From: a virus
Length of the DNA: 40,464 nucleotides
Reading direction: 5' to 3' (one strand)
Virus record (IMG/VR): IMGVR_UViG_3300032893_000823
Span: 1-40,464 of that record
Every line of letters starts with the position of its first letter. Position 1 is the first letter of the stretch. The notes below the pieces were generated by a model that did not search any database, was not told the DNA's origin, and saw nothing but the letters and a program-made list of their open reading frames with translations. This document shows positions 30,119-37,411 of the stretch, piece after piece. The position numbers and the translations under genes were made by a program.

Positions 30119-31333
30119 CTACTTTCCGACCGTCACTAGAGTAAGGTCTCTATTAGCTACAGTTTCGTTATAGGTTTTATCCCCCTTGACTATGTTGCCC
30201 TCACCTACGATGGGAGGCTTGGGCTTGATACTGGCCTCAACTGCCTGCATCTTGTTGTAGAGCATAGCCTGGTGAATCTCCATCTGGTCAGGAGCAAGGT
30301 TCACCACAGCCTTGTTGCGCTGCATACGAGCCATACCCATGTTGGCAAAGTGGGGCTTCGTATCGTCGGTAATACCGGCATGGTTCAGACGCACCGTCAT
30401 GTGGGCGCGAGGTTTGATACCCGCCTCCAGCAGCCTATCACAAAACCAGCTGTCGGTAGGGTACATGCTGGTACAATGGAACCATGGCTGCTTAATTTGG
30501 TCAAAAACCTTCAGGTCAATCAGCGTGAAGGGAAATGGTGTTAGGTCACACTCCTGCACTTCGATGTTGATCTCCTTGCCGCAGCTGTAACAGAAGTGGA
30601 CGTCCCAACTAGGCTGATTATATTGGCAATGAGGGCACTTAGGAGGCACCTCGTAAAGACGATACATCGAGTTGTCGGCTGGCATATCGATGACCTTCTT
30701 GGTAAGGTCGTAGCGGCGAAAGACGCACATGGCATGAGGGAACTTGCTGGCGTGCATGACGCCACTGATAAATGGCACGTTGGCCTCGATAAGCTTATGG
30801 AGGTCGTCTGGCGTGACATCGAAGATGTCATCGTCCATCAGAAGGATGTGGGTGCATTTGTTAAACTGGGCAGTCTTAACTAAATACTCCTCTGCCATAT
30901 GGACAGGACGGCGATAGGCAAAATGATAGCAGACTTCGTATCGAGGGTCGCGGGCAGCTAGCAGCATCGTCCAGAATTTTAAGAAGCTCTCGAAGAATTC
31001 GTAGGAGACAGATAACATGGGTATGCCGATCATAATGCGTAACTTGCCTTCGGGAGGAGGCGGCACAATAGACTGCTCTGGCTGGGGCGAGGTTTCAATA
31101 AAGCCTTCACAGTTAGCCCTGGCCCCTCCGGGAGATAGAGGGGCTGCGCCAGGGACAACAGGATCAGCAGGCATGTCCATCGTCGGCAACTTAGGGGCCG
31201 GTAGCGGCGGAGTAAGCTCAGTTAGCCTATTTTGCAAAAATGTAATTTGGTTCTTGAGTTCAATGTTTTCCCTCACTAAGGGAGGTAGTTCGCCCGGCTT
31301 CGGTTGCCCATTTCCTGGTATAACGTCGCTCAT
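30119..31333 (-). CDS. GT-A-fold glycosyltransferase with inserted zinc ribbon
   Basis: The 404-residue protein begins with a coiled coil (VRENIELKNQITFLQNRL) and a Pro-rich linker, then a family-2-like glycosyltransferase from about 97. IMIGIPMLSVSYEFF opens it, MDDDIF (Asp 167-169) is the metal/nucleotide-sugar DxD element, and TDSWFCDRLLEAG (about 293) with RLNHAG is the acceptor-side part. A four-Cys zinc ribbon (Cys 233, 236, 248, 251) is inserted between. The start at 31333 follows AGGAGACGAA and overlaps the previous stop. Lying inside the head operon, it may glycosylate a virion protein. The coiled coil could dock it on the target. Confidence 0.8.
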   Translation of the reverse strand: MSDVIPGNGQPKPGELPPLVRENIELKNQITFLQNRLTELTPPLPAPKLPTMDMPADPVVPGAAPLSPGGARANCEGFIETSPQPEQSIVPPPPEGKLRIMIGIPMLSVSYEFFESFLKFWTMLLAARDPRYEVCYHFAYRRPVHMAEEYLVKTAQFNKCTHILLMDDDIFDVTPDDLHKLIEANVPFISGVMHASKFPHAMCVFRRYDLTKKVIDMPADNSMYRLYEVPPKCPHCQYNQPSWDVHFCYSCGKEINIEVQECDLTPFPFTLIDLKVFDQIKQPWFHCTSMYPTDSWFCDRLLEAGIKPRAHMTVRLNHAGITDDTKPHFANMGMARMQRNKAVVNLAPDQMEIHQAMLYNKMQAVEASIKPKPPIVGEGNIVKGDKTYNETVANRDLTLVTVGK

Positions 31334-31515
31334 TTCGTCTCCTTTTGTCGTGCTTCCCATTTAACTGGCTTATTGCAGAAGTTACAGCAGAGGATGCCCT
31401 TTAGCACCTCGTACTTTGGTTCAACGCATTTACACATGTTGAAGCTGAGAAAATAGTGGTAGATGCGCGTAAAAATTGACAGCTTTCTCGGTATAAATAA
31501 TCTTCCTTCTGCCAT
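31330..31515 (-). CDS. 61-residue Cys-rich small protein
   Basis: The ATG at 31515 follows AGGAGGACGA. An in-frame ATG at 31584 would add 23 Gly/Pro/Trp-rich residues and starts two bases after the previous stop, so reinitiation there is possible. The protein has a basic hydrophobic first half (RKLSIFTRIYHYFLSF) and a zinc-type set CKC...CCNFCNKPVKW. It overlaps the glycosyltransferase start by four bases. Confidence 0.55.
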   Translation of the reverse strand: MAEGRLFIPRKLSIFTRIYHYFLSFNMCKCVEPKYEVLKGILCCNFCNKPVKWEARQKETK

Positions 31516-31586
31516 TCGTCCTCCTCGCTTACCTTCCGGGGAAGGGCCCCAGGTTACCCAGGACCCTCCCCGTAATTCGCTCATTT
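31516..31586 (-). other. GC-rich hairpin between decoration gene and Cys-rich gene
   Basis: GGGGAAGGG and CCCTCCCC (within about 31536-31573) can pair with one bulged base around a long loop. The hairpin may reduce transcription beyond the abundant capsid genes or trim the mRNA. It may also be coding if the longer start at 31584 is used. Confidence 0.35.
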
Positions 31587-32369
31587 CTAGTTTTGAATGC
31601 TTAAGTAGACAGGGTTAGCTTGTCCAGCTGTCGCAGCTAACGAGCTGTTCTTACCTATTGCGTAGCTATAGTCAGGCAAAGCGTTGCCTGTAGAGCCCAG
31701 CGTTCCTGTAGCAAACAGAGAAACGACGCTTCCTGTAGTGCCAAGGCGTAAGCTGGCCGCAGGTACAGTAGCTCCGACGTGCGTCGGATTAGCACGCCCC
31801 CATGTCTGGAGCCAGAAGTAGCCACCAGAGGTGACGTTGACAGGGGTTACACCTACAGCACAGTGCAGTGCCTCAGAACCGACAAAGCAGAGGTTGTAGG
31901 AGTTAGGCACGATCCAGAAAGCTGAGCCTGAGGTGACAGCGGTGTTAAGGCCGTCATACAGGGTGATCTGGCAAATACCGCCCGATGCCACAGTGTTGCT
32001 CTTGATGCGGTACATCTCGCCGACGTTAGTGCCGCTAGCTACACCGAAGAAGCCTTCGGCATAGGTGTTGACGGCAGCAGCTACACCTGTCGAGGTGACG
32101 GAGATGACTTTGGCACCAGCGGCTGTAGAAGCTACCAGCAGCAAGCCGCTTTGATACGAGGCCACTTCAGGGGCCGCGCACATGACAGTACCACCAGCTA
32201 CGGAGGCAGAAGCCTGCGCATAGTAGTAGGTACGGTCAGACATGCGAAGGCGGGTGCCGAGTGGAGCTTGCTGGGTGCCTGTAACGACGGTGTTGACAAC
32301 TTCGTAGATGCTTTGAGGAACCGGGATAATCGGGTCCCTGACTAACACTTCATTCGATGGTACGCTCAT
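31587..32369 (-). CDS. Capsid decoration-like or minor head protein
   Basis: The 260-residue protein directly follows the major capsid gene in the operon and has a strong AAAGGAG site. It is rich in Ala, Gly, Thr and Val with a beta pattern (YYYAQASASVAGGTVMCAA, GAKVISVTSTGV, GEMYRIKSNTVASGG, GYFWLQTWGRANP). Such proteins next to the capsid gene in environmental phages are usually decoration or head-fibre proteins. It shares the start MSVPSN with the small tail protein at 20795. Confidence 0.6.
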   Translation of the reverse strand: MSVPSNEVLVRDPIIPVPQSIYEVVNTVVTGTQQAPLGTRLRMSDRTYYYAQASASVAGGTVMCAAPEVASYQSGLLLVASTAAGAKVISVTSTGVAAAVNTYAEGFFGVASGTNVGEMYRIKSNTVASGGICQITLYDGLNTAVTSGSAFWIVPNSYNLCFVGSEALHCAVGVTPVNVTSGGYFWLQTWGRANPTHVGATVPAASLRLGTTGSVVSLFATGTLGSTGNALPDYSYAIGKNSSLAATAGQANPVYLSIQN

Positions 32370-32433
32370 GATACTCTCCTTTGGTTTATAGGCTACCTAT
32401 TTAAGTCCCATTGTCTTGGGGCTCGGAGGTAAA

Positions 32434-33411
32434 CTATGCTACTCCAGTTAAGACCCCTAAGCTCTGCCGACGAGAGCTGATGAAGTCCAGTTTGATGACG
32501 ATTTGTGCCACCCTGTCATTGACCTGATTGGGGATCGGCTTCCACTCCGTCATGTCAAAGTTGACATCCGGGTCAATGTTGATGCCGCAATACTTGCTAT
32601 TTAGGAAGTACATGGCACCAGAGGGGCATTGCGAGCTCCAAAGCAAGGGGATACCCTTCCATGCTGTCGACATAGACTCAGGGTCTGCGCCTTCCTTGAC
32701 GTTGATAATCATACGCTGCTCCAGAACTTCGTCGTCGAATAACTCGGCAACTGTCTGGGTCGTGATGATGATGTTAGGCAGCATACGAGTCTTGCCTTCA
32801 GAACAGGTGTTAGCCAGGTTGCGCATATCGGACAGAAGGTAGACAGAAGCGGCTCCTGTTGCAGTCTTCTGCCGATTTTGCCACCAGGTGTAGGTGGTTT
32901 GCGCAATGTTGCCTACGGTACGAGCAGAGGTCGGTGTGCTATCAACGATGTTACCTAAACCGTCGATATCTTTGTTGCCGTTGCCGCTGCCATCTTTAAA
33001 AAGCTGCTGCTCAATGAGGTCAGTCAAGGAGTCACGCAGGTTGTCGATTTTAGCGTTGGCCCAGTTGATGTGCTGCTGCACCGATTTGTTCTGTGTGTCG
33101 TCAGTGAAGTAGCGCACGATAGAACCGGCCATCCATTTCCAAAGATACTGAGCGACAGTTAGGAACTTGGTCTCAGAGAGAGAGACGGTGTCGCCGCGCC
33201 CGATGGAGGTGACAGTTTCGTTCTTCGCATAGCTTAAAGGAATTTCGAGGTAACGACCACCTGTGCCATTGAGCACAATCCCGCCTCTTTTAAACAGTTC
33301 GTTTGTCAGTGGTGTAGCGGTGAATATGGAGTCAGTTACCTCTTTTTTTCGGTTCGTCCAGGTTGTCGTATAGAGGTCATCAAGGACCTCCGTTCTGGTT
33401 GGTGTTGCCAT
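32434..33411 (-). CDS. Major capsid protein (HK97 fold)
   Basis: The 325-residue protein lies between scaffold and decoration genes. It has an extended N-terminal arm (TTTWTNRKKEVTDSIF), an E-loop-like strand (GGRYLEIPLSYAKNETVTS), a long spine helix (DSLTDLIEQQLFKDG) and a P-domain/A-domain end with GIPLLWSSQCPSGAMYFLN and VIKLDFISSRRQS. The layout fits phage HK97-fold capsids with separate scaffolds. No protease gene is seen nearby, so maturation may not need cleavage. Confidence 0.85.
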   Translation of the reverse strand: MATPTRTEVLDDLYTTTWTNRKKEVTDSIFTATPLTNELFKRGGIVLNGTGGRYLEIPLSYAKNETVTSIGRGDTVSLSETKFLTVAQYLWKWMAGSIVRYFTDDTQNKSVQQHINWANAKIDNLRDSLTDLIEQQLFKDGSGNGNKDIDGLGNIVDSTPTSARTVGNIAQTTYTWWQNRQKTATGAASVYLLSDMRNLANTCSEGKTRMLPNIIITTQTVAELFDDEVLEQRMIINVKEGADPESMSTAWKGIPLLWSSQCPSGAMYFLNSKYCGINIDPDVNFDMTEWKPIPNQVNDRVAQIVIKLDFISSRRQSLGVLTGVA

Positions 33412-33425
33412 TTTGTTGCTCCAGT

Positions 33426-34106
33426 CTATATTGTGTCCGAAGTCAGACCGTGCCTCTGGCGCACCTCATTCCACGCAGCATTACCTGCGTCGGTCGGATT
33501 CTTAAAACGCTGAGCTGTCTCCCCTGGAAGGGGAACTGTGCCACCAGGCTTCTCGCCGCCTTGAGGGGCTTGCTGCTGTTGCTGCTGGTTGCCCTGGCCA
33601 TTCTGCCTATCGCCGTTGTTCTGGGCCGCCTGATCGTTGGCCCAATTAGCCTTAGCAATAAGATAGGCTTGCTCAATGTTTAACTCCGTATTAGGGGTGC
33701 TCTCCAAAACTGCCACTGTCTGATCTCTGAAATCGTCGAAGTCGCCATATTTGCCTCGCACAGCCTCAACTTCTTGTGCTGCCGATACTGCATTTAGCCT
33801 TTCATAGATGGGTTTACCCCACTCGGAGAAACCTTGGTTGAGCTGGGCTGCGATAACTTGCTGCAACTGTCCCAGTGTCAGGTTGGCTATGCTAGCATTG
33901 GCATTAGGTTGGCCTGTCGGCTGCTGTGGCTTCGTACCTTGAGCTTTCTTTGCTTCAAGATAGCTTAGGTAGTCGGTGTCGAGCAGTTGGCCCTTAAGCT
34001 GATCGAGGGTCCTGCTAAGCTCGGCATTCTTGGCGTTCAATGCGTCGAATTCAGTCTTCGAAACTTGGTTTTCTTGATTTTGCTGCCCTGCGGCTGTCTC
34101 AGCCAT
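33426..34106 (-). CDS. Scaffolding protein
   Basis: The 226-residue acidic protein has a coiled coil at the start (SKTEFDALNAKNAELSRTLD), a long polar helix region and a Gln-run (QQQQQQAPQGG) before a C-terminal segment (RFKNPTDAGNAAWNEVRQRHG) that could bind the capsid. Size, composition and position immediately before the major capsid gene are typical of internal scaffolds that guide shell assembly and then leave. Good AGGAGGTGTAAC start. Confidence 0.8.
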   Translation of the reverse strand: MAETAAGQQNQENQVSKTEFDALNAKNAELSRTLDQLKGQLLDTDYLSYLEAKKAQGTKPQQPTGQPNANASIANLTLGQLQQVIAAQLNQGFSEWGKPIYERLNAVSAAQEVEAVRGKYGDFDDFRDQTVAVLESTPNTELNIEQAYLIAKANWANDQAAQNNGDRQNGQGNQQQQQQAPQGGEKPGGTVPLPGETAQRFKNPTDAGNAAWNEVRQRHGLTSDTI

Positions 34107-34107
34107 G

Positions 34108-34350
34108 TTACACCTCCGTCGCGGTGGTTGTTACTTGGTTTTCGCTTCCTGTTAAGCCCCCAATCGTTGGGTTTGCTGCCATCGCTTCCTTTCGTGCTAC
34201 CAACTGCACCTTCCTGTAAGCACGGACAATGGTGCGGGCGACTAAACTGATGTCGCGGCCCGACCATTCCCCTTCAAAGTCGTATCTAGGCTCTTTGGTA
34301 ATCTGCAAGGTGATAGTCAATTTCTTATTTCCTTTAGCTGTCAATGCCAT
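34108..34350 (-). CDS. 80-residue head-region protein
   Basis: The product starts MALTAKGNKKLTITLQITKEP and has a short beta pair, a basic helix (SLVARTIVRAYRKVQLVARKE) and a flexible tail. It has a strong ribosome site (AAAAGGAGGAAGCG) and lies two bases from the scaffold start. Its function is not known to me; a neck or scaffold helper is possible. Confidence 0.6.
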   Translation of the reverse strand: MALTAKGNKKLTITLQITKEPRYDFEGEWSGRDISLVARTIVRAYRKVQLVARKEAMAANPTIGGLTGSENQVTTTATEV

Positions 34351-34362
34351 CGCTTCCTCCTT

Positions 34363-34620
34363 TTAGTAGCTCCATTCAAAGCCCTTACCTTGGCTCCTTG
34401 ACTTCATGAACATCTTAGGGATGATGGTGCGCCCTGTCTTGCGGCCAATCTCAAGGCAGACCTTCTTAAGATGCTCCTTATCCTGGATGAAAATTGGCTC
34501 AGGGCCAATATTTTCCCACCAGCCACGAACATAGTCTGCGCTCCTGGCAATTCTGCGGCCTTCCGGGGACCTTTTAGCTGTGCCATAGGGATCGTCCTTT
34601 TGGATGATTATGCTTGCCAT
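34363..34620 (-). CDS. 85-residue phage protein of unknown function
   Basis: The protein starts MASIIIQKDDPYGTAKRSPEG and contains WWENIGPEPIFIQDKEHLKKVCLEIG. That element recalls small phage head proteins in which a KEH...LKKVC helix follows a Trp pair. There is no ribosome site before the ATG; it starts one base after the stop of a 20-codon frame, so it is probably translated by coupling. Confidence 0.6.
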   Translation of the reverse strand: MASIIIQKDDPYGTAKRSPEGRRIARSADYVRGWWENIGPEPIFIQDKEHLKKVCLEIGRKTGRTIIPKMFMKSRSQGKGFEWSY

Positions 34621-34621
34621 G

Positions 34622-34684
34622 TTATGTTAAGTTCGCCGGGTCAGCGCCCAAAAAAGGGTTGTTTTTGGTTTTTATTGATCTCAT
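34622..34684 (-). CDS. 20-residue micropeptide between portal and head genes
   Basis: An ATG at 34684 is preceded by GGAGGTGG at good spacing and opens a 20-codon frame (MRSIKTKNNPFLGADPANLT) that stops one base before the next gene's ATG. The next gene lacks its own ribosome site, so this frame would supply the ribosomes. It may be a leader peptide or a real small protein. It fills the only gap here. Confidence 0.5.
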   Translation of the reverse strand: MRSIKTKNNPFLGADPANLT

Positions 34685-34687
34685 AAG

Positions 34688-36559
34688 CTAGCCACCTCCT
34701 GCCTGCGGCACCATCGGTGCCGGCCTCATAGCATTCCTCACATTAAGGTTACCTTGCATCGGAGGCTTTTTAGCTTGCTGCACTGCTGCCAGTTGGTGGG
34801 GCCTCATAGCTGTCTGGGGGCTGCTTGCTGCACCTCCCAAAGCTTCCATAGCCATTTTCTGCTGGGCCATCTGGTTGCCTGCCCTAGTCTGTGCTAGCAG
34901 CTTATCTATGTCGAGCCCCAGGTCGTCAAACTGATTAAACATGACCCTTTGTATCTCATCAGGGATGGGGGCACCGGCCTCAATCATAGGCTGGTTCATC
35001 TGGGCCCACGCCTGCGCTGCCTCCATATACTCTTGCCTTTTGGTCGTAGTATCTAGATTCGTACCTTCCTCTGGCTCTATGATGATGTCATACTCATCAG
35101 CAATCTCTTTACCAGAATACTTGACCCAGTACTGCGCTCCATCAGGTCCTACAATGCTCTCGACACGGTCGCGGGTCCAATATTTAAAGATGTAGGCGTT
35201 GAATTTGCTAATTACCCTCGTCAGCAGATCGACGATGGCATCTCGCCTCTCATCTAACCTGATGTTGGCGGAGGCCATGACAGCCTGCGTCTCAGCGCTG
35301 GTGACGTGGGTCTTTCCTTGATACTCTCCTTGCAAGATACGGCTAAAGCCGACCATCTCCCTTACGTCTCCCTGTACCACATTACCCATCCCAGTCAGCT
35401 CCTCCAGGATGCCGCCGACACCTGGGTTAAGAGGGACGACGCTGTCCCTTAGACCCATCTCTGTCTCCACCTCGACGAAGGCACCGATGTCGCCTGACTT
35501 GAGCTTCTGCTTCTGCTCTGCATCTAAGGCACCCTTCTTGATGAGGGATTTTATGATATTGACCTGCCTGTGCTTCATACTCTGAGTTCTAATGTCCATC
35601 ATCTCAAGCAGTTGCGGCTCAATGATTCTGGCATCCGGAATGCCGTAGATGTAATCTGGATCAGGATTAAAGGTCAGCGTCTCAGCTGGCAGGCCATTAA
35701 CCTGCATATCATCGTTGTCTTTTCGCAACAAAGTGTTTTCATTTTGCATCGTAAAGGCTAGAACCTTGCCAGACCTGGCATCATGGACTTGCCAAAGCTC
35801 GACCCATCTAGCTTGAGGGTCGGGGCTGAAGTTGGTGGCTTCCTTCCAATCTGTAAGCCTGCCCCCTTCAGGGTAGGTACGCACAGGAATGATCTCACCG
35901 ACCAAATCTTTCGTATTGCTGTACTTCTTGTCAGCCTGAAGGTCGACAACACGCCGGAAGATGCGCATAGCGATCCAATCTGCTGACTCAATACCGGTGC
36001 AGCCCCAGGGAAAGATGACATCTTCGGGCCTGGCACGCAAGAACCAAGGCATACCGGGCATGACTCCTGTATTTACCTCAATCCTGTCTCCTTTTCTGTT
36101 AAATTGGCTTAAGGTGTACTCGCCTTTGGCATCCAGCATGTCAGAATTGAGGCCAAACATGCTATCGTAGCCAGTGAAGCCGGTCGCAGTGCCTGCAAAG
36201 AAGCAATCGTTGACCAGGCGCTTAATCTCTCGCTTCATCATCAGCTCTCGGATGAGCCAATTATCGATTTTCTGCACGATGCGGCAGTTTAGCTCAGCTA
36301 AAGGGCCCGTCTTACGGGGTGTGCAGGTGATTTTGGGGTTGCGAAGGATGATTTGCGGGGTCATAGACCGCAAAACGCTAAACACTAGGTTTAACGGGAG
36401 CGTATTTGCGGCAAATTCGTGCCGATAGTACGCTTTATACCTTGCCCACTCCTGCCCTCGTCCTACCTTTTGCTGATATCGGAGGCCATTAAAGATACGA
36501 TCCTGCCAAAGTTTGCACTCAGAGAGGCCACCTGTCGCTGATTCCATGCCGAAGTTCAT
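34688..36559 (-). CDS. Portal protein
   Basis: The 623-residue protein has the features of a short-tailed phage portal: a helical N-terminus (ECKLWQDRIFNGLRYQQKVG), a middle wing with PWFLRARPEDVIFPWG and WVELWQVHDARSGKVL, a stem and crown part (VVQGDVREMVGFSRILQGEYQG, VTSAETQAVMASANIRLDER) and a long Gln/Pro/Ala-rich C-terminal tail from about 560. The portal forms the ring through which DNA enters and leaves the head. It follows the terminase genes as usual and is coupled by ATGA overlap to the small gene before it. Confidence 0.9.
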   Translation of the reverse strand: MNFGMESATGGLSECKLWQDRIFNGLRYQQKVGRGQEWARYKAYYRHEFAANTLPLNLVFSVLRSMTPQIILRNPKITCTPRKTGPLAELNCRIVQKIDNWLIRELMMKREIKRLVNDCFFAGTATGFTGYDSMFGLNSDMLDAKGEYTLSQFNRKGDRIEVNTGVMPGMPWFLRARPEDVIFPWGCTGIESADWIAMRIFRRVVDLQADKKYSNTKDLVGEIIPVRTYPEGGRLTDWKEATNFSPDPQARWVELWQVHDARSGKVLAFTMQNENTLLRKDNDDMQVNGLPAETLTFNPDPDYIYGIPDARIIEPQLLEMMDIRTQSMKHRQVNIIKSLIKKGALDAEQKQKLKSGDIGAFVEVETEMGLRDSVVPLNPGVGGILEELTGMGNVVQGDVREMVGFSRILQGEYQGKTHVTSAETQAVMASANIRLDERRDAIVDLLTRVISKFNAYIFKYWTRDRVESIVGPDGAQYWVKYSGKEIADEYDIIIEPEEGTNLDTTTKRQEYMEAAQAWAQMNQPMIEAGAPIPDEIQRVMFNQFDDLGLDIDKLLAQTRAGNQMAQQKMAMEALGGAASSPQTAMRPHQLAAVQQAKKPPMQGNLNVRNAMRPAPMVPQAGGG

Positions 36560-36738
36560 TTTTTGTATCCGCCTTCTGCCTCTTTGCGCGCTTCTGACAG
36601 AGCTATCGCAATACCCTGGGCACGGTTGGTAACTTTAGGCCCTTCTTTTGAGCCGCTTTTGAGCTTACCATGCTTAAACTCTCGCATGACTTTGATAACT
36701 TTGTTTTTATAGTCTGTCCGCTGGTCTAGTTTTTCCAT
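36556..36738 (-). CDS. DUF6496-like small basic protein
   Basis: The 60-residue protein has VMREFKHGKLKSGSKEGP followed by VTNRAQGIAIALSEARKEA. This is the signature I know as DUF6496, a small family found in phages and bacteria with the core FKHGKLKSG...VT.R.QAIAIALSEAR. Function unknown. It lies between the basic 88-residue gene and the portal and shares a stop/ATG overlap with the latter. Confidence 0.75.
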   Translation of the reverse strand: MEKLDQRTDYKNKVIKVMREFKHGKLKSGSKEGPKVTNRAQGIAIALSEARKEAEGGYKK

Positions 36739-37005
36739 TTAGTAAGCCGCACCCTTGATCGTCTGGTTGTCTTTGTGGATGGCACCACCATAACTGTTGC
36801 CAGATTTGCCGCCTATGGTGTGACTACGGCCACCAGCACCTACTTGTCCAGTGTTAGTGTGGGCGGGCCCCTTCTCCCGATGCACCTCGTTGGTAAACTT
36901 GCTGCCCGGTTTGTTAGGCTCGCCCTTTTTAGCACCCTTAGGGGTCAGCAGCTTAACTGCCTTGGCCCTCACTACATTATTGGTAAACTTGGTTGTTGTT
37001 AGCAT
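36739..37005 (-). CDS. 88-residue basic Gly-rich protein
   Basis: The product starts MLTTTKFTNNVVRAKAVKLL and is basic and Gly/Asn-rich (GKSGNSYGGAIHKDNQTIKG), likely unfolded alone. AGGAGCTAGGCA precedes the ATG, which lies 29 bases inside the transglycosylase gene. It could be a head-internal DNA-binding or ejection protein. Unrecognised. Confidence 0.6.
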   Translation of the reverse strand: MLTTTKFTNNVVRAKAVKLLTPKGAKKGEPNKPGSKFTNEVHREKGPAHTNTGQVGAGGRSHTIGGKSGNSYGGAIHKDNQTIKGAAY

Positions 37006-37411
37006 TGCCTAGCTCCTGGTATTTTTGTAGGTAGGCTGTTGGGATGCGCCCCTTTTTTATGTTGCCGGCTCCTACATTGTAGGCTCCCACCCGGTTAAGC
37101 TCCGTGTCAGGCACCCCTAGTGCCTTTAGTTGCCTGGGAATGTTGGTATTCATGTGCCACGTACTGACCTGCGCATTGACGTTAGGGTCAAGAAGATCGC
37201 TTGTTGAGAACTGTTGCCTAGGGTGCTGCTGATTCCAGTCAATGAGAGCCGGGTGTCGCACCTGCCCTAAGCCAAAGGCCCCTCCATCAGGGCTGACAGC
37301 GCTAGGATTGCCAGATGATTCTATTTGCCAGATACGGTTCATATCGACGTAGTTGGGGTCTCCCATCTGCTGACCCGTCAGAGCCGTAATGCGGGATGCA
37401 GTGGCTCCCAT
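36977..37411 (-). CDS. Virion lytic transglycosylase (SLT/lysozyme-like)
   Basis: The 144-residue protein has the SLT signature: catalytic Glu 31 in IWQIESSGNPSAVS, GAFGLGQV (45-51) and AYNVGAGNI (110-118). It cleaves the glycan strands of peptidoglycan. There is no signal peptide, and it lies between terminase and portal rather than with the holin. It is therefore likely packed in the virion to open the cell wall at infection, though it may also serve as endolysin, since no other wall hydrolase is visible. GGAGGAGACAGC start. Confidence 0.85.
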   Translation of the reverse strand: MGATASRITALTGQQMGDPNYVDMNRIWQIESSGNPSAVSPDGGAFGLGQVRHPALIDWNQQHPRQQFSTSDLLDPNVNAQVSTWHMNTNIPRQLKALGVPDTELNRVGAYNVGAGNIKKGRIPTAYLQKYQELGNANNNQVYQ

